Shown here piece after piece: positions 1 to 11,717 of a DNA stretch of 64,000 bases. A program made the position numbers and the translations under genes. Origin of the DNA: Dinochytrium kinnereticum (taxonomy: Eukaryota > Chytridiomycota > Chytridiomycetes > Chytridiales > Chytridiaceae); contig JADGJT010000013.1 in the NCBI GenBank assembly GCA_027604005.1, positions 1-64,000 of the forward strand, given 5' to 3'. The number at the start of each line of letters is the position of its first letter. The first letter of the stretch is position 1. The notes below the pieces were generated by a model. It had not been told where the DNA came from. It was given only the letters and a program-made list of their open reading frames with translations, and searched no databases.

Positions 1-614
1 TGGTTCCATCAGGCCGTCCCCTTCCCCCCTCGCCCCCCCCAACTCTTTACGAGAAAACACGAAAAAGGGCATCACGTTTCCTTTTTTTTCTCTTCAACAG
101 AAAAAAGGACACTAGAAACAACAAAGTGCAGGGCGACGACGACCCCCACCGCCTGCGTTCCCCTCCACAAATAACTATTATCTGCAATTTATCTTAAAGA
201 GCCATCGAGAAGCACGATGAATCAGGAGAAACATATGAACGTTGATTACAGTAAACCGGTCTTCTACTTCTCAGGGTAAAACCTCCAACAGTGTCTTAAT
301 TAAAAGCCCAAAACAAACTATATTGGCGACACTTGTTCTGTCAGGTTGAATTCCATTGCCCTCCTCCCCACACACAATCCTGGTCCACAAATGACAGTGC
401 CCCAGGTTGTTTTTTTTTATTGTATAAAAAAAGCAAAGGTTATAAAACTTCATTTACGTTTCAAAAAAAACAACACCACCAAAACAAAAATAATGATCAA
501 CCAATCTAAATTCTCCAGCCCTTAAACTGAACTTTTGAGTACGCGAGAGACCCGAAGAACAAAACTAAACAAAAGGAGGAAAGCACGACCTGAAAGGAGT
601 GCCGTCAATTAATC
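1..614. other. Left-edge intergenic region, nothing recognised
   Basis: No open frame here resembles a protein family and no RNA gene was recognised. The sequence is AT-rich with several short homopolymer runs. It probably contains the promoter and leader of the gene that starts at 615, but no specific element can be supported. Confidence 0.5.
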
Positions 615-1586
615 ATGTCATCATTTCTCACCCTCACCCTCACCCGGCCCTCCCCCCGAACAACGATCCCAACAACGCAACCACGAACCTCACCAAAACC
701 CATCACGTCCATCTCACAACGAACGGAAGGATCGCAACCACCCATCACATCATCACCATCGGTGTCCACGGCGACCGAGTCTCATAGCGCTGATGGAAGC
801 AGTTTGGTGGCATCTTCGGACACGTTGGAAAATATTGTTTGGGTTGAAACGACGAACGCAGCGGTCGTCATCGCGTCCAGAATCACAACCTCCCTTCACA
901 GCCTTCATGACACTTCTCCACAGGTACCCACGCTCAACGCCATTTCAACAACCACCAAACCTTCAAACCTCCCTCCACTCATCATAACATCCCCCCTCAA
1001 CCCCATCACCGTGTCCCAAACTCAACCTCCAAACACCGCCTCAAGAAGCTCTCAACAGCCAGCGCCGCCCATCATAGCGATAACTCTCACCCTCGTCATC
1101 ACCTTATCCCTCATCCTCGCAGCAACCATATCCCACCGTGTCATCAAACCAAATCACAATGAAACCCAATCCCCAAAACCTCCCTTCCGTTGGTCATTCC
1201 CCACGCAACCAATCTCAATCAACCCTTCAACCATCAACGCACCAAATCAAACCCGTCTCTCCCTCAAAACCTCCTCAACCCTCTCATCAATCACCTCGTC
1301 CGATTCAACCCCCACACGTGTCTCCCCCCTCTTCCAAGCCCTGACTTCTCAAAAAAGGCTCTCACGTTTCGTCACGTCGTTTCAAGGAGGGGCGTTGAGG
1401 GACGTTTTGGAGGAAGGGGTGGAAGAGAGGGATGGGACGATTGAGAGGTGGAGAAGGGGTGAGGCGCCGAAGACCCCAGATGGGATGGAGTGGAGTGTGC
1501 TGAGGGTCGATGATGAAGAGGTGGAGTTGGTGGTTGATGATAAAGGTTCTTCGGGAAGGGATGCATTTGGGGTTGGCTATGTTTAG
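615..1586 (+). CDS. Ser/Thr/Pro-rich single-pass membrane protein, unknown function
   Basis: This 323-residue intronless frame matches no family I recognise. Residues 1-150 are very rich in Ser, Thr and Pro, as in O-glycosylated surface stalks. A strongly hydrophobic stretch at about residues 153-178 would cross the membrane once. A second Ser/Pro-rich stretch follows, then a charged acidic tail (about 255-323). There is no clear N-terminal signal peptide, so the internal segment would have to act as signal anchor. The composition recalls fungal wall-stress sensors, but no WSC cysteine domain is present, so that is only a loose analogy. An AATAAA lies just after the stop (about 1600). Reality as a gene rests on the long frame, the single membrane segment and the polyadenylation signal. 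Confidence 0.5.
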   Translation: MSSFLTLTLTRPSPRTTIPTTQPRTSPKPITSISQRTEGSQPPITSSPSVSTATESHSADGSSLVASSDTLENIVWVETTNAAVVIASRITTSLHSLHDTSPQVPTLNAISTTTKPSNLPPLIITSPLNPITVSQTQPPNTASRSSQQPAPPIIAITLTLVITLSLILAATISHRVIKPNHNETQSPKPPFRWSFPTQPISINPSTINAPNQTRLSLKTSSTLSSITSSDSTPTRVSPLFQALTSQKRLSRFVTSFQGGALRDVLEEGVEERDGTIERWRRGEAPKTPDGMEWSVLRVDDEEVELVVDDKGSSGRDAFGVGYV

Positions 1587-2053
1587 TGAGGAGAGAGCAA
1601 TAAACGTCGTGATGTATTAACTATGTTATAACGTAATCCATAACTAATTGTCGCGGTCGATGCCACACACACGTATCTGCAGACCTTCCTTTCTTCCATC
1701 AGAGGCGAAAACCGTACGTGTATGGCTCAGACTCTTGGAATCGTCGCCACCTGTGACGCGGAGGACCCGACCGCGCCCCGATCACATCACAACTCTTATA
1801 TCTGATCTTAACACCACCATTGCATCCAGAACTGAGTCAAGCATCAAAAAAAAAGCCGCAGATAAGCAACATACAAAAAGAAACTCGCGCGTGCATAGAA
1901 AACAGGTAGGAAAGGAGCGTGAAAGGAATGAGAAAAAGGAAAAGCAAAGGAGTGCAAGGATAATAAGTACATATGTAACAAGACCATGGAACAAACAAGC
2001 AAAAATTAAACTGATATGCAAAAGGCCAGACAACGCAACAGAAGGCGCACCGC
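1587..2053. other. Convergent 3' spacer
   Basis: This stretch lies between the 3' ends of the membrane-protein gene (+) and the Whi2-like gene (-). It is A-rich on the plus strand after 1840. A 151-codon plus-strand frame here is lysine/arginine-biased and looks like a compositional artefact. It probably holds the two 3' UTRs. Confidence 0.4.
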
Positions 2054-4946
2054 TCAAAAGGCAACAAACTCCGCAAGCCAAACCCTCCTCACCCATACCT
2101 TAACACTCCCATCCCTGCCCCCCCCCACACAAAACCCGCCAAGCCCATCGACCCCGCCCTCAACAACCTCCCACCAGCACTTCCTCACAGGCATCCTCTT
2201 AGCCATATGCTGAACAAGCCCCGGAACGGTCACCCCACTTCCAACAGTCTCATCCCTAACCTGAGTAACAACCCCAGGAACGGGTAAAGAGCCCATCTGC
2301 TCCCCATCCAAATCCAAGGTCACGTCATGGACAGTCGTCGCAACACTCGTTGTTTTCGCGGGAACAACGACAACGCTCACCACCTTCTGCGCAACAGCAT
2401 CAACCCCTCGAAACCCCCACTCTGTTCCAAGAGGGTCAAGTTCGGAAAAGAGCTGTAACGCTTCAACAAGATGCGAATGAAGCAAGGGAGGGTGAGGGGC
2501 TTTGAGTCGATTCAAAGGGGACGAAAAACTTGAAGAAGAAGAGTTTGAGGAAAACGATGACGAAGTAGACGCCGTGCTATCCGACGAAACGCTCGTTGAT
2601 GACGTCAAAGTTCTCTTCAACATCGGTGAAGCAAGAGCCAAAGTCTCCCCGGACTCGGTCCTAGTCCGTGGAACCCTATTACCGGGAACCGGTGGTCGAC
2701 CCAACTCATCACCATCCACACCATCGTTCTCCTCGATTGCTAAAAAGGTTGCCAAGAAGCTTGAATCTGCTTGGGATCCACCTGACAAAGCGCGAAGAGC
2801 GGTAGCGCCATAAGGCTCTGCTACAATGTTTCGGGATAGGATATGACGGAGGCATTGGGAGCGCAGTTTCATGCGGCGCAGAAGGGCAGGATCGTCGGCC
2901 GTTAGGCTCGGGCTTCGGGATGGTGGAGTTGGGGGAAGAGGTTTCGGTTGCATGAAATCAGAGGGTACGGTCATTTCTGCTGAGACCTTCATAGACCTAA
3001 GCGAAGCTTCTAATACACCGTTTTCAATTTCGTTGCTTCCACGCTTATCATTTCCGGCATCTGAATTAAGATTCGTGGATACCAAACCACCGCCTTCATC
3101 ATCAAGCAGACCGCTAGATACCCCCACAGTCTTCTCTTTCCCAAATCTGCCACGAACCAGTTTTGTGACTTTAGAGAACACTCCAGACAACCACCTCAAC
3201 CCAGCCTTCTGTGCAGGTCTTTGCGCACATTTTTCTGGCTCCGTCACATTACCAGCAAGCGTAGCTCTGGCGAATTCAGAGTGGGGCGAAAGAGGATCTG
3301 ACCTCACCTCCAAAAAACCGTCTTTAATTAGTCGAGGAGGAGGAGTAGGGGAAGGAGTAAGTGGAAGTGGCCTGGCCTCAATCTCATCTACCAAATCCTC
3401 TCTTCTTCCCACAGGCACTATCTCTACCGCGGCCGCTTCTTCCACCGGCAGGCTCTCAACAACAAAAAACTCCACCTCCTCACGCAGCACAAGGATCGAA
3501 TCAAGTTTTGGCCTTCCGCCCACCGAAAAGAGTCCTTCCTCAGCGACATTGCCAGAAGGCGGAAGAGCTGTAGCGGTGGAAGATTGAGAAAGGGATGTGG
3601 AAGAGTTTGATCGTTTAGGCAAATCGTCTATCATATCAGGCTTCGGTAGTCCCGTTGGGTTGGTAATGCCGGTATGAACAGGAGGAACTGCAATCGGTGT
3701 CGGTGGTGGTGTTTCTAAACTTTGTGAAGCTCTCTTCCCACTCGCAGGAAGAATACCAACAAGATCGCCTAGATGGTAGAGGGTTTTCCAGAAACCAGAT
3801 TGTGGCGCGTTGCCAGATTGCTGGCGTCTTTGGGATGACCGCGATTGCCTCGGTGAATCTGGTTGTTTTTTATTCTGCTGCGACTGCCGCGGCTCATCTT
3901 GCTGATCTTGCTTCAGATTCTGTTGCTCAAGCGGCTGATGCAACTGGCCCGCGTCCGAATGTTCAGCTTCATTGTCCGCAACTGGCAATTCCAATTCTAC
4001 ATTCTGCGTCTTCACAGATGCAGAAGAACCCAACGGAGTGTCTACCAGCCGAGTCGGCGTTGAAGCAGTTCGCATAGCATCATCAATAATATTCTGCAGA
4101 GTAGAGAGCAGGTAGCGGAACAATTCTGGGTCAATATCAGCCGAAACAAACTTATAATCCTCGACAGAGTCCAAGAATGGCCCAGAGAAGGGATTCACCG
4201 CATCTTTGTAGGTACGGCCTCGAGAGGCGTGGTCCTGGACTGAAGGGTATTGTGGGCACTCGCAAAACGAAAGCGGCTTTGAGATGCTGGACTTTCCAGC
4301 CCCCGAGTCCCTCTTACCAACCCCGTAACGCTCGTCGGCCTCATTGAAGTCTTCCTCATCGTCGGAAGATAGAGATACCGAGTCCAAGTCAGACTCCTAG
4401 TTAAAGATGGGTAAGACTCTAGTATTGACACAAAAGGTTGGGGGAAAGGGGATGCACCTCCATGGAGTCCGAATCCAGGGAACTCTGATGCCGCATCATA
4501 GATCTCAACGACGAATTTCGAGAAAGCTCAACATTGCTGACGATTGATCCTGGCGTTAAAGTGGAGGACGGTGACGATGCAGCAGACACAATAGCTGCTC
4601 TTGCCTTACAATCAGGATGATGACGACATTGATCCATGGACCCCTCCCTCGATTCACTCGATCCCTTCGCAGCAGGATCCTCCACAGAACCAGGATAGAA
4701 CGCAATCAAGCCGGTTGGAAAGATGGACATGAGGATTGAGTCTGGCAGTAAGCCGAGGATCTCACTGGTGACGCGGAAGCGCGAAGAGCCCCTCAGCTTG
4801 ATGTAGACGACATCTGTTGGTCTTGGCCCTTGTGGGGACTTTGGTTGCAGCTGCTGGTGGTGCGAGGTGGATGGGGAGCGGATGGCAGGCTTTGAGGAAG
4901 GGGTGATGGGCTGGTGGAAGCGAGAGACGGGAGAAGAGGCTGGCAT
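2054..4946 (-). CDS. Whi2-like BTB protein (phosphatase-activator family)
   Basis: Two exons (4946..4458 and 4396..2054) give about 943 residues. The first exon encodes the start of a BTB/POZ-type fold as found in fungal Whi2-like proteins: VVYIKLRG, then a strand and helix ending near SILMSIFPTGLIAF. The fold finishes at the start of exon 2 with DIDPELFRYLLSTLQ. A long low-complexity linker with a Gln-rich stretch follows. Near the C-terminus is a PVRKCWWEVV block of the kind conserved in Whi2 relatives. In yeast, Whi2 works with Psr1/Psr2 phosphatases in stress response and TORC1 restraint; this role is inferred from the family. The protein is about twice the length of yeast Whi2 because of the linker. 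The start ATG at 4946 opens the frame directly before the BTB region. The gene is divergent from the MATH-BTB gene. Confidence 0.68.
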
Positions 4947-5944
4947 GCCTCAACAGCCTCTCTACGGGGTGCGTGCTTGTGAGGGCAGGGGGTAGCGATA
5001 TGGGTGTTGATGCTGAGTGTTGGACCCTGGGCTGAATTGTTGATATTCTTTTTCTTGTTTTTTTTGCCTCAAAACAGTTGATCCTGATTTTTTTTGACAG
5101 CGCATGCGCTTGAGCTGTATGTGCTCTTCTGCTTATCTTCAGCCTGCAACTGCAGCGCATCCTTCAACGCTTAAAGTTGCTGGCCATCCTGGATATTATG
5201 AGACGTCGTAAAGGGATGCAGTGGTGGGCGAACGGATGCCGTCGTTGTAGTTGCTGCTCTTATTGCAGTGGTTGTGGTTGACATGGGAGTTCTTGTCGTC
5301 ATTGTAAATGTGACATTCACTCAACACACCTCACAGCCAAGCCTTTATCGCCAGCGAGGAGATTGCTGAGACGAATTGGGAGAGGGCTAATCGCGGCGAT
5401 CGCTTTGACTCCGGGAAGAAGAGGTAGGGAGGTGGAGTTGACGGAGAGGATGCGTGCTCTGGATTCGAGGTTGATGGTTTGGCTCTGGCAAAAAGTACGT
5501 GAGCGACACCACAACCCCTCTAGTCATCCCGCTCTGATCCTTCAGCACCTAGCCCAAGTGCTTAGGGAAACTCCCTGCGCACCGCACCTGATCCACCGCC
5601 ACCATCCCAAGCCCCATCCGCAGAAACGACCTACATGCAGGCATGATGCGCGTCCATGAGTGGCGTGTAGGCAGAAGGTAAATAAAAACGAAGAAAGAAA
5701 CCGCGATGTGTGTGATGGCATCCCTTCCCAAGTTGAATCGAACAAAAAGGAAGCATCGGCCTTTGATGTATCTGAAAACAGTTTCGATCTCATTCGGAGC
5801 AAAACCCCCATAAGTTGCACCAGACTGCTTCCAAACGACTCACCACGAATTCAATCGAAACTGCTGCAGCTATCCCCTGCCCAGCTCATTGTAGCCGGCT
5901 ACCCCTCCCTCCGCATCGCTTGCTGATCCCGTCCATCCGCTGCA
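4947..5944. other. Divergent promoter region between Whi2-like and MATH-BTB genes
   Basis: About 1 kb separates the two start codons (4946 on minus, 5945 on plus). Several 60-100 codon frames occur on both strands but none shows family similarity. T-rich tracts lie at about 5046-5100, near the minus-strand gene. No specific regulatory motif is supported. Confidence 0.4.
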
Positions 5945-8014
5945 ATGGTGCTGCAGGAGCATCAGGCGTCCGTGGTCTGGTGCATCCCGCATGTAAGTGT
6001 GTCACTGGGAGAAAGTGAGCCACTTCACTCTTCCATCCCACAACCTTCCCCCTTTTCCCTCATCGTTTCTCTTCATCATCTATTCATCCACTTCCTCTGT
6101 TTCTTCCGATTCCCTCCTGCTTACACCGTCTTTCCATCAAGTTCCGGAGGCAGACGGCAAAGCTCATATCACCCACATTCGGGCCAACGGGATGTCTTTG
6201 GGAGCTCACGCTCTATCCAGAAGGTCATGGAACAACGAGGGGCACACATGTTGCACTTTACCTGGATGTAGTGAAGTCTGATGAGGAGGTGGCTGCTGGC
6301 GATGCATTTTCAAGGCCCATAATCTCCTTCAACCTTGCTATCATGAAGAAGGGATCCAGGGACGATTACCTGGTTCAGAAGGAGAGAGAACCTGCGAATA
6401 TGGATGGCTTTGGAGCTGGTTAGTGGTAGCTGCTTCGTTTTTCTTCATCCTTTTGTTGTCTTTGCTGTTTTTGACTCTTGTTTTGGATTTCGGCCTTGCT
6501 CTTTACCTTTTACTTTCCAGCTTTCGTTTCTTCACTCCTTTCTGTTTTCTTTCGGGCCATTACTCTCATTTATAGGTCTTTCATAAATCCTGTATCAACC
6601 CATACAAGTATCATTCTCTCTATCACTGACCTCACAAACTAAAATTGAGGAAAAAACAGGAACGTCCCATCCAAAGTCGTGGGGCTGGGCCACAATGCTG
6701 CCCGTCACGAAACTTCCGGAAGCCCTCACCGCGGATGGCACCCTCTCAATCTACGCCGAAGTAGTATGGTACCAGCGTCGCGGTGCCATTGCCAAAATAA
6801 TGGACCAATTGAGTCTAGGCGCTGAACCATCCTCCCAACGACTTCTCTTCAATGATACACTTGCTGACGTGATGTTCTCCGTGTATACCCCCTTGGCTGA
6901 AGACAGTGGTATTGAGGATTCTGGGGTAGTTGAGGAGGCCGAGTACGTAGATGGCAGGGATGAGGTAAATGTGTTTCGTGAAGAAGCCGTGAGACGAGTG
7001 TCGCTAGCCGAGCATCCTGAGAGCCAAATCGAGCCGGAGGTGTGTAAGGAGTCGTTCGATAGAGATTGGTCGGGAGGAATGCCATCCTCACTACCTCCTT
7101 CCAACGTGTTTTGGCAAAGTTCGGACAACAGTATCACCCGGAAAAAGAGAAAGGTTGAGAACGCTGCGTCCCAACAATCGATAATTCCCTTTTCCGAAGA
7201 TCTTACCACCACAACAGCCACCACCACCCCCGTTGTACCTCTATATCACCCTGGCTCCACATGCGTCTCACCAACACCGTCCTCTAGATCTTTACCCGCC
7301 AGAAAACGAAAACACCTTCAACAATACCACCGCACCCTTATTCCTGCCCACCGCTCAATTCTCGCCTCAAGAAGTGACTACTATTTTGCGATGTTCTCCT
7401 GTGGGCTTACCGAATCCTCATACGTTTATCCGATAACATCCCTTACCGCTTCTGCCGCTCCTTTTTCGCTCCCAAATTCGACATCGAAGACAGCAAGACG
7501 TTCTTTGGCCGATGCTGATGCATCCTCATCACTTGGACTGGGGATCGAGATTGAGATCAGGGATTTTTCGGTGCATGCCATCAGGGCCATGCTGGAGTTT
7601 ATTTACACGGGGAAGTTGGCGAAGACGCCGGAGACAAAGGAAGAGAGGTTTGAGCTTGTGAAGGTTGCTGATAGGTATCAGGTAAATCGTAAATCACTCT
7701 TCTCTTGTCGTTGTTAGTCTCGTTAGAATTGCCTTCTCAACTCTCAAAAAAAACAACTTTATGTTCGAAAGATCCCTGGTCTCCACAGTTACGTCAGCGG
7801 TCTAATCTACGAAGCCGATTTGGACGTCAACACAGTCATTGAAATTCTTGAACTCGCCGACAAGTACTCTTCCGTCGGGACAGAGCTTAAAATGTCGTGC
7901 CTCTCTTTCATGGCTGAAAACCTGACACGGTTGAAACATTGTAAGAAGTTTATGGATTGGGTGAGGGGAACCGAACAGAGAGATTTACTGGTTGAGGTGG
8001 TTGGGATGCTCTGA
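5945..8014 (+). CDS. MATH-BTB domain protein (Cul3-type adaptor)
   Basis: Four exons join in frame: 5945..5992, 6142..6418, 6660..7681 and 7772..8014 (about 529 residues). Exons 1-3 encode a MATH domain: the first strand at VVWCIPHF, the middle CLWELTLYPEG ... HVALYLDVV, and the end KSWGWATMLPV. A BTB domain follows. It begins at LLFNDTLADVMFSV, has a long Ser/Pro insert, resumes at IPAHRSILASRSDYYFAMF and continues with AMLEFIYTGKLA. Exon 4 gives the helical back part (IYEADLDVNTVIEILELADKY). MATH-BTB proteins (SPOP and relatives) recruit substrates through MATH to Cul3 ubiquitin ligases through BTB; that role is inferred. The roughly 120-residue insertion inside the BTB is unusual. Confidence 0.82.
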
Positions 8015-8620
8015 TGTATGGGATGTGGTGATGTGGTGGGGAGTTTATGATCACGCATTGTATAATTGTCATTTTCATATTTGTATTAAACACTTTAACT
8101 TGCCAGCAGCAGTGACCTCTTTGCATGTATACGCTCGCCTCACTTCCTTCCGATCTCCTCTGTACCCTTCTCGTCATGCTTTTCAAAAGAAAGAAAGAAA
8201 GAAAGAAGAAGGAAAAAAGGCCCACAAGAACTCAAGTCGTCTGGATGCAAGTTGACATCAATCAAGTTTTGAAGGAGATTAAGCATCTTAAGGTCTAAGG
8301 GACGAAACATAAATTCAAGTCGTGAGCATCATCATTCTCAAATGGCCGAGCATCGCACCACGGAACAACCTAACATATATATATGCCGACTTTGAGGAGT
8401 CTCCTTGAAAGTCCTAAAATAAAAAAGGAAAATCATCATGATGTCGATCCCATGTTTACATTTCACACTTTGTTTATTTTGTTTGCAGATGCTTTTTTTG
8501 TTTGTTTGCGGTTTGCCTGCTTTCAAAGCCCACTGCGCGCGCTGGTCAAGATTTGAATAGAGCCGTGCCAGTTTTAGAGTGCCAACCTGAGTCTTGGGGA
8601 ACCCGATAAAGAAAACGAGT
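8015..8620. other. Spacer before the kinase gene, with short GAAA tract
   Basis: This co-directional spacer holds the 3' UTR of the MATH-BTB gene and the promoter of the kinase. A short (GAAA)n tract lies at about 8188-8206. No conserved coding frame was found. Confidence 0.4.
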
Positions 8621-11353
8621 ATGCCTGCATCTCCACTACCACATCCCATACACCTGTCACGATCAAACTCGAGCTCAATCGTCACGACATCATCGCCAAA
8701 GTTTGGACCAGATAGATTCGTCCTTCAAGAGCTCATTGGATCTGGATCGTTTGGGAATGTGAGGAAGCGCTTTCCCGTGTTATTTTCTTGTTTTACATTT
8801 ACTTTTGGGGTGGAATGGTTTTTCTGATCGCGGTTGAGGTGCAGGTGTATAAGGGTGTTGATACCCTGACTGGGGAGGTTGTTGCCATCAAGGTGGTTGA
8901 CCTGGAAGGTCTGTGTGATTCAAGGGTTGTCAAATGAAGTGCTGACAATTAGTAATAGACAACGACGATGACATTGAGGACATTCAGAGGGAAGTGGCCA
9001 TTCTGTCTGGGTTGCGGTCAAAGTGAGTTATTGATTTGGCTCATCTTCTCCTTATGGATGAAGCTAATAATAGTTTGATGGATGTGCCAAAAGATACGTT
9101 ACAAAGTACCATGGGTGAGAATGCAATGCCTATGTCCATCACCCACATTAACACAAAACTCCATCATCCGACGGTTACAAAAGCTCTTACACCCGTGAAA
9201 CGAAACTACACATCGTCATGGAACTTTGTGAAGGAGGCTCCTGTCAAGATATAGTTAGTTACCGTACCTCCCAAGCCATCCATTAATCACCTTAAGTAGC
9301 TGAAACAAGGCCCTCTCCCCGAATCGCTCATATCTGCCATCCTCCATCAATCTCTCCTGGGTCTCTCCTACCTCCATGACCGAGGAAAGATTCACAGGGA
9401 CATCAAAGCTGCCAACATATTGCTGACGAGTTCAGGTGGAGTAAGGCTAGCGGACTTCGGGGTGTCTGGGCAGGTGAGAGGTCACTTTTTGCTTTGCTTC
9501 TCCAATTGCTTGTATTAGACGGCTGTTAAGTTATTCCTTGGGGAAGTGGTTAGATTACGTCGACCATGACGAAGAAGAACACTTTTGTTGGGACGCCTTA
9601 TTGGATGGCTCCAGAGGTCATATTGAGGTCGGCTTATGGCTGCAAGGTGGTTTTTTCCTTGCATCTCATCCTGATACATGTCTAACCTCTCTTTTCTTTG
9701 TTCGGAGGAAGGCCGATATATGGTCTCTCGGCATCACAGCAATTGAATTAGCAACGTATGTGCCATCGACACCCAATCTGCCTTTGTAGATTTTTTTCTT
9801 TTGATCCTGTTCTCTCTTCATCTGGAACCAACCCAACACTAAGCGATACAAAAACATAGCGGCCTTCCTCCCTACTCGAACCTTCACCCCCTCCGAGTCC
9901 TCTTCATGATCCCCAAATGCGACCCTCCAAGGCTTCACGAAAAGTTTTCTAGGCAGTTTCAGGACTTTGTTGCCAGGTGCTTGCAGCAAAAGCAAGGGCA
10001 GGTGAGGCATCATTCGTTGGCTTGCTTAAAGAGGAGTTTGATGACCCTTTCTGGGATTCTTTGTTGTGTTTTTTCAAGCGACTATCAGCTGCGGAATTGC
10101 TGGAGCATCCTTTCGTGAAAAAAGGTGCGGAGGAGTGTGCAGAGTTGGAGAAGCATATCTGTTTTGTAAGGACTGGAAGGTTCGTTGGAAAGTGCCTTTG
10201 CCGACGTAGTTGCTTATTATCCATTGTGTAGAAAACCCGTTTCGATGAATGAAGCATGTGAAAAGGTACAGTCGGCACAGTACCCGTGACAACTAACCCA
10301 TTTATTCGAAGATGCCGAGGTCAGCTCTCCGCACAATAGGCACAAAAGAGAGTCTTCGCACCCTCGGAAGAAAGTAAGCTCAGTCCATCCGCTTTTTCTT
10401 GTTTTTATTTACTGGAATCGACAGCGTCATGTTCGAAGACGATCTGGAGAGTCTGACCAAAACACCAGCATGGTCGTCACCAACCAAAGGGACCGAGAGC
10501 AACCACATTGCATCATCAGCTGAAAAGGATGCCTTGCCTCCTCGCCTACCTTCAAAACGAGACCAAGAACTATCCTTCAGAACCGACGAGGACAGCAAGA
10601 CAACAACAATGAGCACAATCGCCGTGAACCTGCTGGCCAGATGGAGACGGAGGCAACTGGAACGCACATCAAAAAAATAATAAAGAAACATCAGCTGCAT
10701 CCTATCCATCTGCATCATCAGCTATCTGGGCAGACAGAGCGTGCAGGAAAGAAAGTCAAGGGGGGGGGGGGAGATGGGAAAAGATGTCGTCAACCCTCGG
10801 CGTGCCAGTAGCCATGGACCACCCATTGCAGGTGGTTTGGCAGCGACACTTCTTTGGGAGGACATGATGCTCTGGAATGCTCCATGGCGACCAAGCGGAT
10901 CATCGGCACGCAGCCTGGTGCTATGGTCATGGCAAAGGAACTTCGTCTATTTTTGATCAAGTTTTAAACAGAGGGGAATGTGGGGGATTTTATATGCATT
11001 GGATCGGAGGATTTCCACAAATTTTTTTTTCTCCAATTTTCAAGCGGTGACAAGCTGGTTGGGTACTTAAACGAAACCATTTCCCTCCTCCGTCAATCAG
11101 CCAGCACATCACAACAGGACACTAAGGATAAGGTACTCTCCGCTTTCACTCATACCCCTCCACGTCCCATCCTCTTCCCGTTCACACACGCAACCACACG
11201 CGCCAGCCTGTCCGCGCTTAACTGAATGATGATATGTCTATCCAGCTCACTTCGACGTCATCCAAACAAGTGACGAGTGAATTGAAAGACCCAATAACTG
11301 ATCCCTTTATCCTCACCCTTCCTCTTGACCCCAACTCCTTCGTCCCCCCGTAG
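8621..11353 (+). CDS. Ste20-family GCK-III-like protein kinase
   Basis: The catalytic domain is spread over ten well-defined exons: 8621..8758, 8845..8908, 8959..9022, 9094..9114 (only 21 nt), 9184..9253, 9300..9473, 9554..9646, 9712..9755, 9860..10001 and from 10079. Motifs in order are the glycine loop [16 protein letters not shown] (catalytic Lys), [19 protein letters not shown] and the activation segment with [13 protein letters not shown]. The sequence around LADFGVSG and [13 protein letters not shown] places it with MST3/MST4, Sps1 and Nak1/Kic1. Those kinases act in polarity, septation and Mob/NDR (MOR/RAM) pathways. The tail includes blocks near 10427-10620 and 10870-11353 ending at the TAG at 11351. 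Joining of frames between about 10620 and 10840, across a run of 12 G, is not resolved. Confidence 0.8.
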
Positions 11354-11717
11354 CCATTCCGAAGTTGGAAGTGAGATATCTAACCATGTGTTTTGTCTGC
11401 TTTTTGTGGTAGGTTTGTTACCTGGTCTTCGAGTATGGATTTTCGTCATTGTGTGTATAGTGAGAGAATAAACTGTGAATTTGTTAAAAAGACCTCCATG
11501 CCCCATCTTCGTTTATTTTTCTTTATAGTCGTGTCCGTCTTCCATATCCAGTTGGTATAAAGACATTGTAATTTGATATGGGCTCAGTTTGGTTATAACC
11601 TAAATGGCGTCGGTTGACCGTGTTCAAATGGGTCTGTTCGCTGCCCATGACCCTCCTGTGGAAGCCATGCACCTCATATTGCAATTCATCTTCATGTTTT
11701 TGAACCATTTTGGCTTA
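11354..11717. other. Convergent 3' spacer
   Basis: Lies between the kinase stop (11353, plus) and the adenylyl cyclase stop (11718, minus). It presumably holds both 3' UTRs. No coding frame or RNA gene was recognised. Confidence 0.4.
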
